A stretch of 64,000 nucleotides of DNA from Citrobacter sp. 18056 (GTDB lineage Bacteria; Pseudomonadota; Gammaproteobacteria; Enterobacterales; Enterobacteriaceae): contig CACSJR010000010.1 of assembly GCA_902706235.1 (NCBI GenBank), positions 1 to 64,000 on the forward strand, in the 5' to 3' direction. Position numbers and translations under genes: made by a program. Below are positions 44,326-54,670 of the stretch, piece after piece; the first letter of the stretch is position 1, and the number at the start of each line of letters is the position of its first letter. The notes below the pieces were generated by a model. The model was not told where the DNA came from, searched no databases, and saw only the letters and a list, made by a program, of their open reading frames with translations.

Positions 44326-44373
44326 TCAGGTTGTACGCCACCAGCCATGCAGAGTGAAAGAAAAATGTGTCAT
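44326..44373 (-). CDS. trpL: trp operon leader peptide
   Basis: The 15-residue peptide MTHFSFTLHGWWRTT contains the tandem Trp codons that stall the ribosome when charged tRNA-Trp is scarce. It ends in GWWRT like E. coli TrpL ([14 protein letters not shown]), but the N-terminal half differs. A GAGG ribosome site lies eight bases upstream. Confidence 0.93.
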   Translation of the reverse strand: MTHFSFTLHGWWRTT

Positions 44374-44402
44374 CGCAGATACCTCGTCGTGTGAACTTGC
44401 GT

Positions 44403-44434
44403 ACTAGTTAACTAGTCCGGAGGGGCAAAGTCAA
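44403..44434 (-). promoter_or_regulatory. trp promoter and TrpR operator
   Basis: On the reverse strand a -35 TTGACT (44434-44429) and -10 TTAACT (44411-44406) are 17 bases apart. The perfect palindrome ACTAGTTAACTAGT (44403-44416) is the TrpR operator and covers the -10, as in E. coli. Confidence 0.93.
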
Positions 44435-44522
44435 CCCCTGATTTCAGAAATTCATTCAGTAAGGCTATGATGGGCGCCGTCAAACCTAAAACTGATAGTG
44501 ATAACTGAACACCGGAGTGATT

Positions 44523-45407
44523 TTGAGCGACCATCCCTACGCCGTGATTTACGACCTGCACAGCCACACCACCGCCTCTGATGGCCGCTTGACGCCTGAG
44601 GAACTGGTGCATCGTGCGCTGGAAATGCGCGTGGGTACGTTGGCGATTACCGATCACGATACCGTGGCGGCCATCCCCGCCGCGCGGGCCGAAATCGCCC
44701 GCGCCGAATTACCGCTTGAACTGATTACCGGGGTGGAAATTTCAACCGTCTGGGAAAATCATGATATCCACATCGTCGGTCTGAACATTGATATTGAACA
44801 CCCGGCGATGACCGCGTTTCTGGCGGAACAAACGGAACGTCGGCAGCAACGCGCTAAACTTATCGCTGAACGTCTGGAAAAAGCGCAGATCCCGGGCGCG
44901 TGGGAAGGGGCGCTGGCCCTTGCGGACGGCGGGGCGGTGACGCGTGGTCACTTCGCCCGTTTTCTGGTGGAATCAGGCAGAGCGAGCAACTTTAACGACG
45001 TGTTTAAAAAGTATCTGGCGCGCGGTAAAACCGGATACGTTCCGCCGCAGTGGTGTACAATAGATCAAGCTATTGATGTGATTCATCATTCTGGCGGCAA
45101 GGCGGTGATCGCCCATCCGGGGCGTTATAATCTTTCTGCTAAGTGGCTGAAAAGACTGCTGGCTCATTTCAGTGAATGTGGCGGCGATGCCATGGAAGTC
45201 GCCCAGTGTCAGCAGGCTCCCCACGAACGCGCGCAGCTTGCCACCTATGCGCGTCAGTACGGTTTACTGGCGTCTCAGGGCTCTGATTTTCATCAGCCTT
45301 GTCCGTGGATAGAACTCGGACGCAAGCTGTGGCTCCCCGCCGGGGTAGAAGGCGTGTGGCAAAGTTGGGAAAAACAGCCCCAAAAGATCAACGAGAGGGA
45401 AGTATGA
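44523..45407 (+). CDS. rnm: RNase AM (5'-3' exoribonuclease of the PHP family)
   Basis: This 294-residue protein matches E. coli YciV/TrpH, now named RNase AM, which trims 5' ends of rRNA and degrades short RNAs. PHP metal ligands are in YDLHSHTTASDG, ITDHD, GVEIS and SQGSDFHQP. A TTG start at 44523 (MSDHPYAV) is preferred because it matches the E. coli start and has GGAG five bases upstream; GTG at 44517 overlaps that site. Divergent from trpL; overlaps yciO by four bases. Confidence 0.92.
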   Translation: MSDHPYAVIYDLHSHTTASDGRLTPEELVHRALEMRVGTLAITDHDTVAAIPAARAEIARAELPLELITGVEISTVWENHDIHIVGLNIDIEHPAMTAFLAEQTERRQQRAKLIAERLEKAQIPGAWEGALALADGGAVTRGHFARFLVESGRASNFNDVFKKYLARGKTGYVPPQWCTIDQAIDVIHHSGGKAVIAHPGRYNLSAKWLKRLLAHFSECGGDAMEVAQCQQAPHERAQLATYARQYGLLASQGSDFHQPCPWIELGRKLWLPAGVEGVWQSWEKQPQKINEREV

Positions 45408-46024
45408 GTCAGTTTTTTTATGTCCATCCGGACAACCCGCAGCAACGTCTGATTAATCAGGCCGTTGAAATTGTGCGCAAGGGCGGCGTTATCGTTTATC
45501 CCACGGATTCCGGTTATGCGCTGGGCTGTAAAATTGAAGACAAAGGCGCGATGGAACGAATCTGCCGGATTCGTCATCTGCCAGACGGCCACAACTTCAC
45601 CCTGGTATGCCGCGACCTGTCTGAAATTTCAACGTACGCCTACGTTGATAACGTGGCGTTTCGCCTGATTAAGAACAATACGCCGGGCAACTACACTTTC
45701 ATCCTTAAAGGGACGAAAGAGGTGCCGCGGCGCCTGTTGCAGGAAAAGCGTAAAACCATCGGGATGCGTGTGCCGTCGAACCCGATTGCGCAGATGCTGC
45801 TGGAAGCGCTGGGCGAACCCATGCTCTCAACGTCACTGATGCTGCCGGGTAACGATTTTACTGAATCCGACCCGGAAGAAATCAAAGATCATCTGGAAAA
45901 GCAGGTCGACTTGATTATTCACGGTGGTTATCTTGGCCAGCAGCCGACCACGGTTATCGATCTCACGGACGATTCACCGGTGGTTCTGCGTGAAGGTGTG
46001 GGCGACGTGAAACCATTCATGTAA
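45404..46024 (+). CDS. yciO: YciO/Sua5/YrdC-family protein YciO
   Basis: YciO (206 residues) has the YrdC fold (GGVIVYPTDSGYALGCKIEDKGAMERICRIR). YrdC/Sua5 proteins make threonylcarbamoyl-AMP for tRNA t6A; YciO is a paralogue with much weaker activity and an uncertain role. The ATG overlaps the rnm stop as ATGA. An upstream in-frame extension inside rnm is rejected. Confidence 0.94.
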   Translation: MSQFFYVHPDNPQQRLINQAVEIVRKGGVIVYPTDSGYALGCKIEDKGAMERICRIRHLPDGHNFTLVCRDLSEISTYAYVDNVAFRLIKNNTPGNYTFILKGTKEVPRRLLQEKRKTIGMRVPSNPIAQMLLEALGEPMLSTSLMLPGNDFTESDPEEIKDHLEKQVDLIIHGGYLGQQPTTVIDLTDDSPVVLREGVGDVKPFM

Positions 46025-46066
46025 GTTATAAAAAGCGGCATTGATTGCCGCTTTTTCTTGAACCCA

Positions 46067-46477
46067 TTACGGGTGCAGTTTCAGTCCTTTGATGACTTTA
46101 TCCACTGCCTTTTTGGGTCCGCGAATCGCCAGTCCCACCAGATTCAGCCGCGCGGCATCCTCAGCAAGAAACACCTCCCGATTTGCTTGATCATGACCCG
46201 TTGAAAACATCGCTTCAACGTAAGGTGTCAGAGTCAGTTCGCGTTCAAGACCCTTCAGATGCGCCTTTTGCAGGGCCTCCAGATTGGCTTCAAAAATCAG
46301 CATCGGTTCGCCCGCGAGTTGACCGTACTGGCGGCCCAGCCCGTCAATGTAAGGCTGGCCCAGAATTTCTGGGGACGAGGCGGTAATGCCCGTGGCCAGA
46401 AACGCCACGACATTCAGGCGCTGCCAGACGGCTAAATCATTGCGGACGATCAGCGCATTTTTGGTGTCAAAAATCAC
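46067..46477 (-). CDS. DUF2000-family protein
   Basis: The 136-residue protein resembles DUF2000 proteins: FDTKNALIVRNDLAVWQRLNVVAFLATGI near the start and a C-terminal region ending in LVGLAIRGPKKAVDKVIKGL. The function is unknown; the fold is believed related to peptidyl-tRNA hydrolase II. The start is GTG at 46477 with GGAG ten bases upstream. It is downstream of the AraC regulator, in the same direction, and probably under its control. Confidence 0.8.
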   Translation of the reverse strand: MIFDTKNALIVRNDLAVWQRLNVVAFLATGITASSPEILGQPYIDGLGRQYGQLAGEPMLIFEANLEALQKAHLKGLERELTLTPYVEAMFSTGHDQANREVFLAEDAARLNLVGLAIRGPKKAVDKVIKGLKLHP

Positions 46478-46532
46478 AGGTTTTCTCCATTCGTTCTTGT
46501 TGTGAATAAACAGAATGGGAGTTTGGCGGAGG

Positions 46533-47387
46533 TTAAGATAGAACGTTTGTGCACTGACGCTGGTAAGCGGCAGGCGAAAGGCGGTAAGCGCGCTGGAACC
46601 AGCGTCCCATATGGCTTTGGTCGGCAAACCCAACCAGCGACGCGACCTGCGCCAGGTCTTCGCCTTTAGCCAGCAACATCCTCGCCGTGCGTAAACGCAG
46701 GCGAACCAGCCACGCATGGGGACTCAAGCCGAAGGTGTTTTTAAATTGACGACTCAGCCGGAAGCGGTCAATTCCGGCCCAGGCGGCCAGCTCATCAAGG
46801 CCAATATCGCTGCCCATCCTGTCATGAAGATAATCCCGCACCTGATACATCTGGCGCTGGGCATCATTAAGCGCCGACGCCGGACGTTGGCGGATATGTG
46901 TTGAAAGTATTTCCAGCAGCTGGTCCAGGCTTTGATCGCGCGCCAGACGGCCTTCCAGGTGGTGCAGGGCAAAGAAACTCTGCTGGATGGCCTGCGTCAG
47001 CACGATATCGTCGGTCAGCGTGTTGCGAAAGGCCGAACCCAGGGCGGAAATATCGCCCAGCCCACGGGCGTCCATCATCCCGGAAAACCAGCGCTGCGGA
47101 ATGTAGAGCATCGCGTACGTAAACCCCCCGGCATCCGGTGCGTGCCCATCATGCACAGCACCCGGTTCAATTAAGATAGCCCTTCCCGGTGTGCTGGTGT
47201 GTAGCGCCCGGTGACAATGAAAGCGCTGCAACCCTTGCTGCGTCACGCCGAGCAGCACTTCATCGTGGTCATGAGGATCGTAGGCATGGCCCTTAAAGTG
47301 CGCGCTGACGCTCTCAATGCCGGTATCTGCATCGTGCTTAAGGGTCAGCCAGCTGCCAGAGTGGGGCTGCTCATGGGTGTCTTGCAT
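46533..47387 (-). CDS. AraC-family transcriptional regulator
   Basis: The 284-residue protein has an N-terminal cupin ligand domain (HDHDEVLLGVTQQGLQRFHC, PGAVHDGHAPD) and a C-terminal AraC helix-turn-helix pair (IGLDELAAWAGIDRFRLSRQFKNTFGLSPHAWL and LAQVASLVGFADQSHMGRWFQRAYRLSP). The start MQDTHEQ follows GGAGAAGG; an upstream in-frame extension is rejected. Target and ligand are unknown; the adjacent DUF2000 gene is the best guess. Confidence 0.85.
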   Translation of the reverse strand: MQDTHEQPHSGSWLTLKHDADTGIESVSAHFKGHAYDPHDHDEVLLGVTQQGLQRFHCHRALHTSTPGRAILIEPGAVHDGHAPDAGGFTYAMLYIPQRWFSGMMDARGLGDISALGSAFRNTLTDDIVLTQAIQQSFFALHHLEGRLARDQSLDQLLEILSTHIRQRPASALNDAQRQMYQVRDYLHDRMGSDIGLDELAAWAGIDRFRLSRQFKNTFGLSPHAWLVRLRLRTARMLLAKGEDLAQVASLVGFADQSHMGRWFQRAYRLSPAAYQRQCTNVLS

Positions 47388-47657
47388 TGACCTTCTCCGG
47401 GAAAACGAGAGGTAATCATTATTGACATGAATGCGTGCCAGGTAAAGTTCAGCGACGTAAGCCGGGCGTCGGGTATAACGAGATGAATCATTTAGCCTAA
47501 AATTCATGTAAGATGTGCGGTCACGCAGCGCCATGCGGGTTGAGAACGGTTCACCCGGGGCGAAAAATGAGTTCTGTTGATGCGTTCAGTTTTGTCTAAC
47601 GTGTTGATTTTGCATATATACCAGACGCCTGGGAAGGCGACACCTAAAGGATGCTCG

Positions 47658-48563
47658 ATGAGCGAGAAATTACAGAAAGTGCTGGCCCGCGCCGGCCACG
47701 GCTCCCGCCGTGAAATCGAAACCATGATTCAGGCCGGTCGTGTCAGCGTTGATGGCAAAGTTGCCACGCTGGGCGATCGCGTTGAAGTTATTCCCGGTCT
47801 TAAAATTCGTATCGACGGACACCTGATTTCCGTTAAAGAGTCCGTGGAACAGATTTGCCGCGTGCTGGCGTATTACAAGCCGGAAGGCGAGCTGTGTACC
47901 CGTAGCGACCCGGAAGGGCGTCCGACGGTGTTTGACCGTCTGCCAAAACTGCGCGGCGCACGCTGGATTGCCGTTGGGCGTCTGGACGTGAACACCTGCG
48001 GCCTGATGTTGTTCACCACCGACGGTGAACTGGCGAACCGCCTGATGCACCCGAGCCGCGAAGTTGAGCGTGAATACGCCGTGCGCGTGTTCGGTGAAGT
48101 TGACGAAAATAAAGTGCGTCAGCTGTCACGTGGCGTGCAGCTTGAAGACGGCCCGGCAGCATTCAAAACCATCAAATTTACCGGTGGCGAAGGGATCAAC
48201 CAGTGGTACAACGTGACCCTGACCGAAGGGCGTAACCGCGAAGTGCGTCGCCTGTGGGAAGCCGTAGGCGTGCAGGTTAGCCGCCTGATTCGCGTACGTT
48301 ACGGTGATATTCCATTGCCAAAAGGCTTGCCGCGCGGGGGTTACACCGAGTTGGATCTGGCCCAGACCAACTACCTGCGTGAGCTGGTAGAGCTGAAGCC
48401 AGAAACTGAATCCAAAGTGGCGGTCGAGAAAGATCGTCGCCGCGTGAAGGCCAACCAGATCCGCCGAGCGGTGAAGCGTCACACGCAGGTGGGCAGTAAA
48501 CCTGCGAAGACCGGCGGTAACGGTCGTCGCTCCAGCAGCCGTAACAGCGGCAGCGGTTCATAA
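47658..48563 (+). CDS. rluB: 23S rRNA pseudouridine-2605 synthase
   Basis: RluB (301 residues) modifies 23S rRNA U2605. An S4 RNA-binding domain (about 1-60) is followed by the RsuA-type catalytic core with Asp110 in [20 protein letters not shown] basic, serine/glycine-rich tail ends the protein. The start [19 protein letters not shown] is the family start; a 27-codon upstream extension is rejected. Confidence 0.96.
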   Translation: MSEKLQKVLARAGHGSRREIETMIQAGRVSVDGKVATLGDRVEVIPGLKIRIDGHLISVKESVEQICRVLAYYKPEGELCTRSDPEGRPTVFDRLPKLRGARWIAVGRLDVNTCGLMLFTTDGELANRLMHPSREVEREYAVRVFGEVDENKVRQLSRGVQLEDGPAAFKTIKFTGGEGINQWYNVTLTEGRNREVRRLWEAVGVQVSRLIRVRYGDIPLPKGLPRGGYTELDLAQTNYLRELVELKPETESKVAVEKDRRRVKANQIRRAVKRHTQVGSKPAKTGGNGRRSSSRNSGSGS

Positions 48564-48566
48564 GAT

Positions 48567-48589
48567 AAAAGGCCCTCGGGGCCTTTTTT
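48567..48589. terminator. Bidirectional terminator between rluB and btuR
   Basis: AAAAGGCCC-TC-GGGGCCTTTTTT lies after rluB; its T-run abuts the btuR stop codon at 48588-48590, so each gene shares the hairpin. Confidence 0.85.
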
Positions 48590-49178
48590 AATAGTCGATA
48601 CCGAGCTGCGCTTTAATGCCTGCATCGAAGGCATGCTTCACCGGGCGCAGTTCGCTCACCGTATCCGCTATCTCCAGAATATCCCGATGACAGCCTCGGC
48701 CCGTGATGATGACCGTCTGGTGATGCGGACGGTTGCGCAGCGCCGTTAGCACCTCTTCCAGCGGCAAATAATCGTAAGCCACCATGTAAGTCAGCTCGTC
48801 GAGAATAACCATATCCAGGCTGGTATCGGTCATCATACGCTTCGCATGTTCCCACACCGCTAAACAGGCGGCAGTATCGCCCGCTTTATCCTGCGTGTTC
48901 CAGGTAAAACCGGTTGCCATCACCTGAAACTCCACGCCATGGGGCTCCAGCAAATTTCGCTCGCCGTTAGGCCATTCGCCCTTGATGAACTGAATCACGC
49001 CGACTTTCTTATCATGACCCACCGCGCGCGTAGCCGTGCCAAACGCAGCCGTGGTTTTACCTTTGCCGTTACCGGTCAGCACTAACAGGATACCGCGCTC
49101 TTCCTGAGCGTCAGCGACGCGAGCATCAACTTTCTCTTTCAGACGTTGTTGTCGTTCGCGATGGCGGTCGTCACTCAT
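48588..49178 (-). CDS. btuR: Corrinoid adenosyltransferase
   Basis: BtuR/CobO (196 residues) transfers the 5'-deoxyadenosyl group of ATP to reduced corrinoids in cobalamin salvage and synthesis. The P-loop GNGKGKTTAAFG is near 36-47, and ILDELTYM and ITGRGC follow. The start MSDDRHRERQQRL overlaps the yciK stop by four bases; an upstream extension lies in yciK. Confidence 0.96.
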   Translation of the reverse strand: MSDDRHRERQQRLKEKVDARVADAQEERGILLVLTGNGKGKTTAAFGTATRAVGHDKKVGVIQFIKGEWPNGERNLLEPHGVEFQVMATGFTWNTQDKAGDTAACLAVWEHAKRMMTDTSLDMVILDELTYMVAYDYLPLEEVLTALRNRPHHQTVIITGRGCHRDILEIADTVSELRPVKHAFDAGIKAQLGIDY

Positions 49179-49933
49179 TGTGAAATCCCTGGTTTGCGGC
49201 CCGGCTGGGCGTCGAAAGTCATCCCCGTTTTGCGACGGCTGTCGTCGCCCATCAGCCATAAATACAATGGCATGATGTCGGCAGGGGTTTTAAGCTTCTG
49301 TGGATCTTCCGTTGGAAACGCGTTGGCTCGCATCCCGGTCCGGGTGCCGCCTGGGTTTATGCAGTTGACGCGCAACTGGCCCTGATACTCTTCGGCCAGC
49401 ACCTGCATCATGCCTTCGGTAGCGAATTTGGAGACCGCATACGCGCCCCAGTTGGCCCGGCCTTGTTGCCCGACGCTGGACGAGGTGAAGACCAGCGAAC
49501 CGGAATCCGATTTGAGTAATAAAGGAAGAAGCGCCTGGGTGAGGAAAAATGTGCCGTTGACATTTACCTGCATCACATCCTGCCAGACATCCGGCTTTTG
49601 CTGATCCATCGGTACGACGTCTCCCAACAGACCCGCGTTATGCAGTACGCCGTCCAGGCGCGGAGTGTGAATGCTGATTTTCTGCGCCAACTGCTGACAG
49701 GTTTCTGGCGTGCAGGTGAGCAAATCAAGAGTAAACCACTGTGGTGCAATGCCGCCTTCCTGTTGGATCTGCTGGGCAACGGCCCGCAGTTTATCTTCAT
49801 TGCGACCCAAGAGAATGACGCTCGCACCGTAGCGGGCGTAGGTCAGAGCGGCTTCACGACCGATACCGTCGCTGGCGCCGGTGACCAGAATGATGCGATT
49901 TTGTAGCAATTCGCGTTGCGGTTGATAATGCAC
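49175..49933 (-). CDS. yciK: Short-chain dehydrogenase YciK
   Basis: YciK (252 residues) is an SDR oxidoreductase (VTGASDGIGREAALTYARYGA, HNAGLLGD, SSSVG-x-YAVSKFA). Its substrate is unknown. It forms a two-gene operon with btuR, as in E. coli, and is divergent from sohB. Confidence 0.94.
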   Translation of the reverse strand: MHYQPQRELLQNRIILVTGASDGIGREAALTYARYGASVILLGRNEDKLRAVAQQIQQEGGIAPQWFTLDLLTCTPETCQQLAQKISIHTPRLDGVLHNAGLLGDVVPMDQQKPDVWQDVMQVNVNGTFFLTQALLPLLLKSDSGSLVFTSSSVGQQGRANWGAYAVSKFATEGMMQVLAEEYQGQLRVNCINPGGTRTGMRANAFPTEDPQKLKTPADIMPLYLWLMGDDSRRKTGMTFDAQPGRKPGISQ

Positions 49934-50195
49934 GGACTCTCTCCTGTGGCGCTTCGTTGCCCCACGTTACTGTTCTGCTTCTGTTTGTTCGCTTTTCGGC
50001 TTTATGCCCTAAACGGGCGGGTATTTCAATCAGCCAGACGGAAAGCCTGTTCAGAATTAACATTTTGCAATCATTTCATTGCCCGCGAAAAAAACGGGAA
50101 GCATGCTCGCATCGTACAATTCAGGCGGGAGACGCACTGTATAGGCTGTTGTACACTGTGCGCGATATCCGAGTGATTCTTTTCAAGGTGGAAGC

Positions 50196-51242
50196 GTGGA
50201 ACTACTTTCTCAATATGGGTTGTTTTTGGCGAAAATCGCCACGATTGTGGTCGCGATTGCGGTAGTTGCTACGCTAATCGTGAATCTTACCCAACGTAAA
50301 AGGCAGCGCGGAGAGCTGCGGATCACGAATCTCAGTGAACAATATAAAGAGATGCAGGAAGATATGAGCGTGGCGCTGCTTGACGGCCCACAGCAAAAAC
50401 TCTGGCACAAAGCACAGAAGAAAAAGCACAAGCTTGAAGCCAAAACGGCGAAGGCTAACGCGAAGAAGGGTGTAAAAGAAACTGGCGATAAGCCTAAAGT
50501 CTGGGTACTGGATTTCAAAGGCAGCATGGACGCCCATGAGGTCACCGCGCTGCGCGAAGAAGTTACCGCGGTGCTGGCGGTGATCAAACCACAGGATCAG
50601 GTGGTCGTGCGTCTGGAGAGCCCTGGCGGCGTGGTACATGGCTATGGGCTTGCCGCGTCACAGCTCCAGCGTCTTCGCGATAAGCAGATCCCGCTGACCA
50701 TTGCGGTCGATAAAGTGGCTGCCAGCGGCGGCTATATGATGGCCTGCGTCGGCAACAAAATTGTTTCGGCACCGTTCGCCATTATCGGCTCCATCGGCGT
50801 GGTTGCTCAGATCCCGAACTTTAACCGTTTCCTGAAAAATAAAGATATCGACATCGAATTGCATACGGCGGGTCAATATAAACGGACGCTTACGCTGCTC
50901 GGTGAAAATACCGAAGAAGGACGACAGAAGTTCCGCGAAGATCTCAATGAAACCCATCTGCTGTTCAAAGATTTCGTGCATCAAATGCGCCCACAGCTGG
51001 ACATTGACCAGGTGGCGACAGGTGAACACTGGTACGGTCAACAGGCTCAGGATAAAGGGCTGGTGGATGAAATTGGCACCAGTGACGACCTGCTGCTCGG
51101 ATTGATGGACGGGCATGACGTACTAAACGTTCGTTATCTGCAACGCAAAAAACTGATGGACCGTTTTACCGGCAGTGCTGCGGAAAGCGCAGACCATCTT
51201 TTGATGCGGTGGTGGCAGCGCGGGCAAAAACCAATGATGTAA
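50196..51242 (+). CDS. sohB: Probable inner-membrane protease SohB (S49 family)
   Basis: SohB (348 residues) has an N-terminal membrane anchor (about 10-31), a basic cytoplasmic linker and an S49 peptidase domain with Ser177 in AASGGYMMAC; ESPGG at 141-145 precedes it. It suppresses loss of the periplasmic protease HtrA in E. coli. The start is GTG at 50196 behind AAGGTGGA. Confidence 0.94.
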   Translation: MELLSQYGLFLAKIATIVVAIAVVATLIVNLTQRKRQRGELRITNLSEQYKEMQEDMSVALLDGPQQKLWHKAQKKKHKLEAKTAKANAKKGVKETGDKPKVWVLDFKGSMDAHEVTALREEVTAVLAVIKPQDQVVVRLESPGGVVHGYGLAASQLQRLRDKQIPLTIAVDKVAASGGYMMACVGNKIVSAPFAIIGSIGVVAQIPNFNRFLKNKDIDIELHTAGQYKRTLTLLGENTEEGRQKFREDLNETHLLFKDFVHQMRPQLDIDQVATGEHWYGQQAQDKGLVDEIGTSDDLLLGLMDGHDVLNVRYLQRKKLMDRFTGSAAESADHLLMRWWQRGQKPMM

Positions 51243-51245
51243 ATG

Positions 51246-51275
51246 AAATGCGAGGCCTGAGCCTCGCATTTTTTT
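51246..51275. terminator. Bidirectional terminator between sohB and yciN
   Basis: AAATGCGAGGC-CTGA-GCCTCGCATTT followed by TTTT, ending at the yciN stop codon. Confidence 0.88.
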
Positions 51276-51528
51276 AATCAACCAGGTGGTATTTTTCTGA
51301 CAGCTGGTGAGCCAGATATTTGAACATATTGAACACCGCGGTGCTCTTTGGCGTCGGCAGGCCTTGTTCATCAAGATAGTATTCGCCGCTGAACACCAGC
51401 ACGCCGTTGCGCTGCGTCACGCCGGTCGCTTCAATACCTTTCATCGTATCGTCATGTTCACGGATCAGGCGGTTAGCTTCCACCAGCAGGGACTGGCTAT
51501 CGATAGGTTGGGATGTTTCTTGCATCAC
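51274..51528 (-). CDS. yciN: Small protein YciN
   Basis: YciN (84 residues) is a DUF2498 protein of unknown function ([48 protein letters not shown]-type core). It is a single gene, divergent from topA. ATG at 51528 has a GAGG site upstream. Confidence 0.92.
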   Translation of the reverse strand: MMQETSQPIDSQSLLVEANRLIREHDDTMKGIEATGVTQRNGVLVFSGEYYLDEQGLPTPKSTAVFNMFKYLAHQLSEKYHLVD

Positions 51529-51949
51529 TGACTCCTCTAAAACACTGCCAACAGTTTACGCCCGGCGCGCCACGCGGGCAAATTTTCCCTGTTAAACACA
51601 AGGACATCGCGAGGTCTCGTCAGCTGGCGGGATTTGCTTTTGCATGCTAATAAAGTTGCGTAACGGATTTTATCAGGTACAGTGTGACGCTTTCGCATTC
51701 TGGCAACAGAATTGCTTGACATTCGACCGAAAATTCTTCGTGCTATACCACCTGGCAGGAAAAGGCCAGCAAACTCAATCCTCTGACTCAGGCTTCTGGG
51801 GCCGGACCAGAGAAGGGGTTGATATCCATTGACGCCGCCACAAGATTTAGGCACGTCGCCAGTGGAAGGTGAATTCAAGTGCGATATATGCACTACCTCC
51901 TTTTGGAAAGTGCGTATTCCTGGAAGAATCAAATTAGGTAAAGGTGAAT
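51529..51949. promoter_or_regulatory. yciN-topA divergent region
   Basis: This 421-bp gap should hold the several topA promoters known from E. coli (sigma-70, heat-shock and stationary types), but none was assigned here. No gene was found in it. Confidence 0.5.
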
Positions 51950-54550
51950 ATGGGTAAAGCTCTCGTTATCGTTGAGTCCCCGGCAAAAGCCAAAACGATC
52001 AATAAGTACCTGGGTAATGACTACGTGGTGAAATCCAGCGTGGGTCATATCCGCGATCTGCCGACCAGTGGCTCAGCAAGCAAAAAGAGCGCCGACTCTA
52101 CCGCCGCCAAACCGGCCAAAAAGCCGAAAAAGGATGAACGTGGTGCGCTTGTAAACCGCATGGGCGTTGATCCGTGGCACGACTGGGCTGCCCAGTATGA
52201 AGTGCTGCCAGGTAAAGAAAAGGTTGTCGCTGAACTCAAACAGTTAGCTGAAAAAGCTGACCATATCTATCTCGCAACTGACCTTGACCGCGAAGGGGAG
52301 GCCATTGCATGGCACCTGCGGGAAGTGATCGGTGGTGATGACTCACGCTATAGCCGCGTGGTGTTTAACGAGATAACCAAGAATGCGATTCGTCAGGCGT
52401 TTGACACGCCAGGTGAACTGAATATCGACAGGGTTAATGCTCAGCAGGCGCGTCGTTTCGTCGACCGCGTGGTGGGTTACATGGTCTCTCCACTGCTGTG
52501 GAAAAAGATTGCTCGTGGTCTGTCTGCAGGGCGCGTACAGTCTGTTGCCGTACGTCTGGTTGTCGAGCGCGAGCGTGAAATTAAAGCGTTCGTTCCTGAA
52601 GAGTACTGGGAAATTGACGCCAACACCGCGACGCCGTCAGGCGATGCTCTTCCGCTGGAAGTCAGCCATCATCACGATAAGCCATTCCGTCCGGTTACCC
52701 GTGATGAAACCATGGCCGCCGTTAGCCAGCTTGAAAAAGCACGCTACAGCGTACTCGAACGTGAAGATAAGCCGACCAGCAGCAAGCCGGGTGCGCCGTT
52801 CATCACCTCCACGCTCCAGCAAGCAGCAAGTACCCGTCTTGGCTACGGCGTGAAGAAAACCATGATGATGGCTCAGCGTCTGTATGAAGCGGGTCACATC
52901 ACTTATATGCGTACCGACTCCACAAACCTGAGTCAGGACGCGGTAAGCATGGTTCGCGACTACATTGGTGAAAACTTCGGTAAGAAATATCTGCCGGAAA
53001 ACGCCAATCAGTACGCCAGCAAAGAGAATTCACAGGAAGCGCACGAAGCCATTCGTCCTTCTGATGTCGCGGTTGTGGCCGAATCTCTGAAAGATATGGA
53101 AGCTGACGCGCAGAAACTGTATCAGCTGATCTGGCGCCAGTTTGTGGCGTGTCAGATGACGCCAGCGCAGTACGATTCCACCACGCTGACCGTTGGCGCG
53201 GGTGATTTCAAACTGAAAGCACGCGGTCGTACCTTGCGCTTCGACGGCTGGACGAAAGTCATGCCTGCTCTGCGTAAAGGCGACGAAGACCGTACGCTGC
53301 CGCCGGTGAAAAAAGGTGAAGAGCTGACCCTGGTTGAGCTTCTTCCTGCTCAGCACTTTACCAAGCCACCAGCGCGATTCAGCGAAGCGTCTTTGGTTAA
53401 AGAACTCGAAAAGCGTGGCATCGGCCGTCCGTCTACCTATGCGTCGATCATTTCGACCATTCAGGATCGTGGTTATGTTCGCGTCGAAAACCGTCGTTTT
53501 TACGCCGAGAAGATGGGCGAGATCGTCACCGATCGTCTGGAAGACAACTTCCGCGAGCTGATGAACTACGACTTCACCGCGCAGATGGAAAGCAGCCTTG
53601 ACCAGGTCGCAAATCATCAGGCCGAGTGGAAACAGGTTCTGAACGACTTCTTCGGCGACTTTACCCGTCAGCTCGAAACGGCGGAGAAAGATCCGGAAGA
53701 AGGCGGTATGCAGCCGAACCCGATGATCATGACCAGCATCGACTGCCCAACTTGTGGCCGTAAGATGGGGATCCGTACCGCGAGCACCGGCGTGTTCCTG
53801 GGCTGTTCCGGCTATGCTTTACCGCCGAAAGAGCGTTGCAAAACCACCATTAACCTGGTGCCAGAAAACGAAGTGCTGAACGTACTGGAAGGCGACGACG
53901 CGGAAACCAACGCGCTGCGTGCTAAACGCCGTTGTGCCAAATGCGGCACGGCGATGGACAGCTACCTTATCGATCCGAAACGTAAACTGCACGTCTGTGG
54001 TAACAACCCGACCTGCGATGGCTACGAAATCGAAGAAGGCGAGTTCCGCATCAAGGGTTATGACGGCCCAATCGTTGAGTGTGAAAAATGTGGTTCTGAA
54101 ATGCACCTGAAAATGGGACGTTTTGGTAAGTACATGGCCTGTACCAACGACGATTGCAAGAATACCCGTAAGATCCTGCGTAACGGTGAAGTTGCGCCGC
54201 CGAAGGAAGATCCGACTCCGCTGCCAGAACTGCAGTGTGAGAAATCAGATGCATACTTCGTGTTGCGTGATGGTGCTGCGGGCGTGTTCCTGGCGGCGAA
54301 TACCTTCCCTAAATCGCGTGAAACACGTGCGCCGTTAGTGGAAGAACTGCACCGCTTTCGTGACCGTCTCCCGGAAAAACTGCGCTATCTGGCAGATGCT
54401 CCGCAGGAAGACGGCCAGGGTAACAAGACCATGGTGCGTTTCAGCCGTAAAACGAAGCAGCAGTATGTGTCTTCTGAAAAAGACGGAAAAGCGACCGGTT
54501 GGTCTGCCTTCTTTATCGACGGCAAGTGGCAGGAAGTCGCGAAGAAGTAA
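51950..54550 (+). CDS. topA: DNA topoisomerase I
   Basis: TopA (866 residues) relaxes negative supercoils. The Toprim domain is at the start ([26 protein letters not shown]). The active-site tyrosine is in [10 protein letters not shown] near 320. Three C-terminal four-cysteine zinc ribbons follow (CPTCGRK, CAKCGTA, CEKCGSE) and then zinc-less ribbon domains. ATG at 51950 matches [10 protein letters not shown]; the ATG two codons earlier is less likely. Confidence 0.98.
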   Translation: MGKALVIVESPAKAKTINKYLGNDYVVKSSVGHIRDLPTSGSASKKSADSTAAKPAKKPKKDERGALVNRMGVDPWHDWAAQYEVLPGKEKVVAELKQLAEKADHIYLATDLDREGEAIAWHLREVIGGDDSRYSRVVFNEITKNAIRQAFDTPGELNIDRVNAQQARRFVDRVVGYMVSPLLWKKIARGLSAGRVQSVAVRLVVEREREIKAFVPEEYWEIDANTATPSGDALPLEVSHHHDKPFRPVTRDETMAAVSQLEKARYSVLEREDKPTSSKPGAPFITSTLQQAASTRLGYGVKKTMMMAQRLYEAGHITYMRTDSTNLSQDAVSMVRDYIGENFGKKYLPENANQYASKENSQEAHEAIRPSDVAVVAESLKDMEADAQKLYQLIWRQFVACQMTPAQYDSTTLTVGAGDFKLKARGRTLRFDGWTKVMPALRKGDEDRTLPPVKKGEELTLVELLPAQHFTKPPARFSEASLVKELEKRGIGRPSTYASIISTIQDRGYVRVENRRFYAEKMGEIVTDRLEDNFRELMNYDFTAQMESSLDQVANHQAEWKQVLNDFFGDFTRQLETAEKDPEEGGMQPNPMIMTSIDCPTCGRKMGIRTASTGVFLGCSGYALPPKERCKTTINLVPENEVLNVLEGDDAETNALRAKRRCAKCGTAMDSYLIDPKRKLHVCGNNPTCDGYEIEEGEFRIKGYDGPIVECEKCGSEMHLKMGRFGKYMACTNDDCKNTRKILRNGEVAPPKEDPTPLPELQCEKSDAYFVLRDGAAGVFLAANTFPKSRETRAPLVEELHRFRDRLPEKLRYLADAPQEDGQGNKTMVRFSRKTKQQYVSSEKDGKATGWSAFFIDGKWQEVAKK

Positions 54551-54580
54551 TGGGTTTCTGAATCACTGAAACACTCCGTT

Positions 54581-54607
54581 AAGGGCCGCTCTGCGGCCCT
54601 TTCTTTT
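54581..54607 (+). terminator. Intrinsic terminator of topA
   Basis: AAGGGCCGC-TCT-GCGGCCCTT followed by TCTTTT. Confidence 0.88.
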
Positions 54608-54670
54608 GGCAAAAATAGCCACGTTATTATTTTTTCTTCACATCTATACACATCCGGTATAAATGATATA

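Noticed and set aside
46477-46717. In-frame N-terminal extension of the DUF2000 protein into the araC gene
   Set aside because: The extension overlaps the AraC coding end and has no family similarity; the GTG at 46477 has a good ribosome site.
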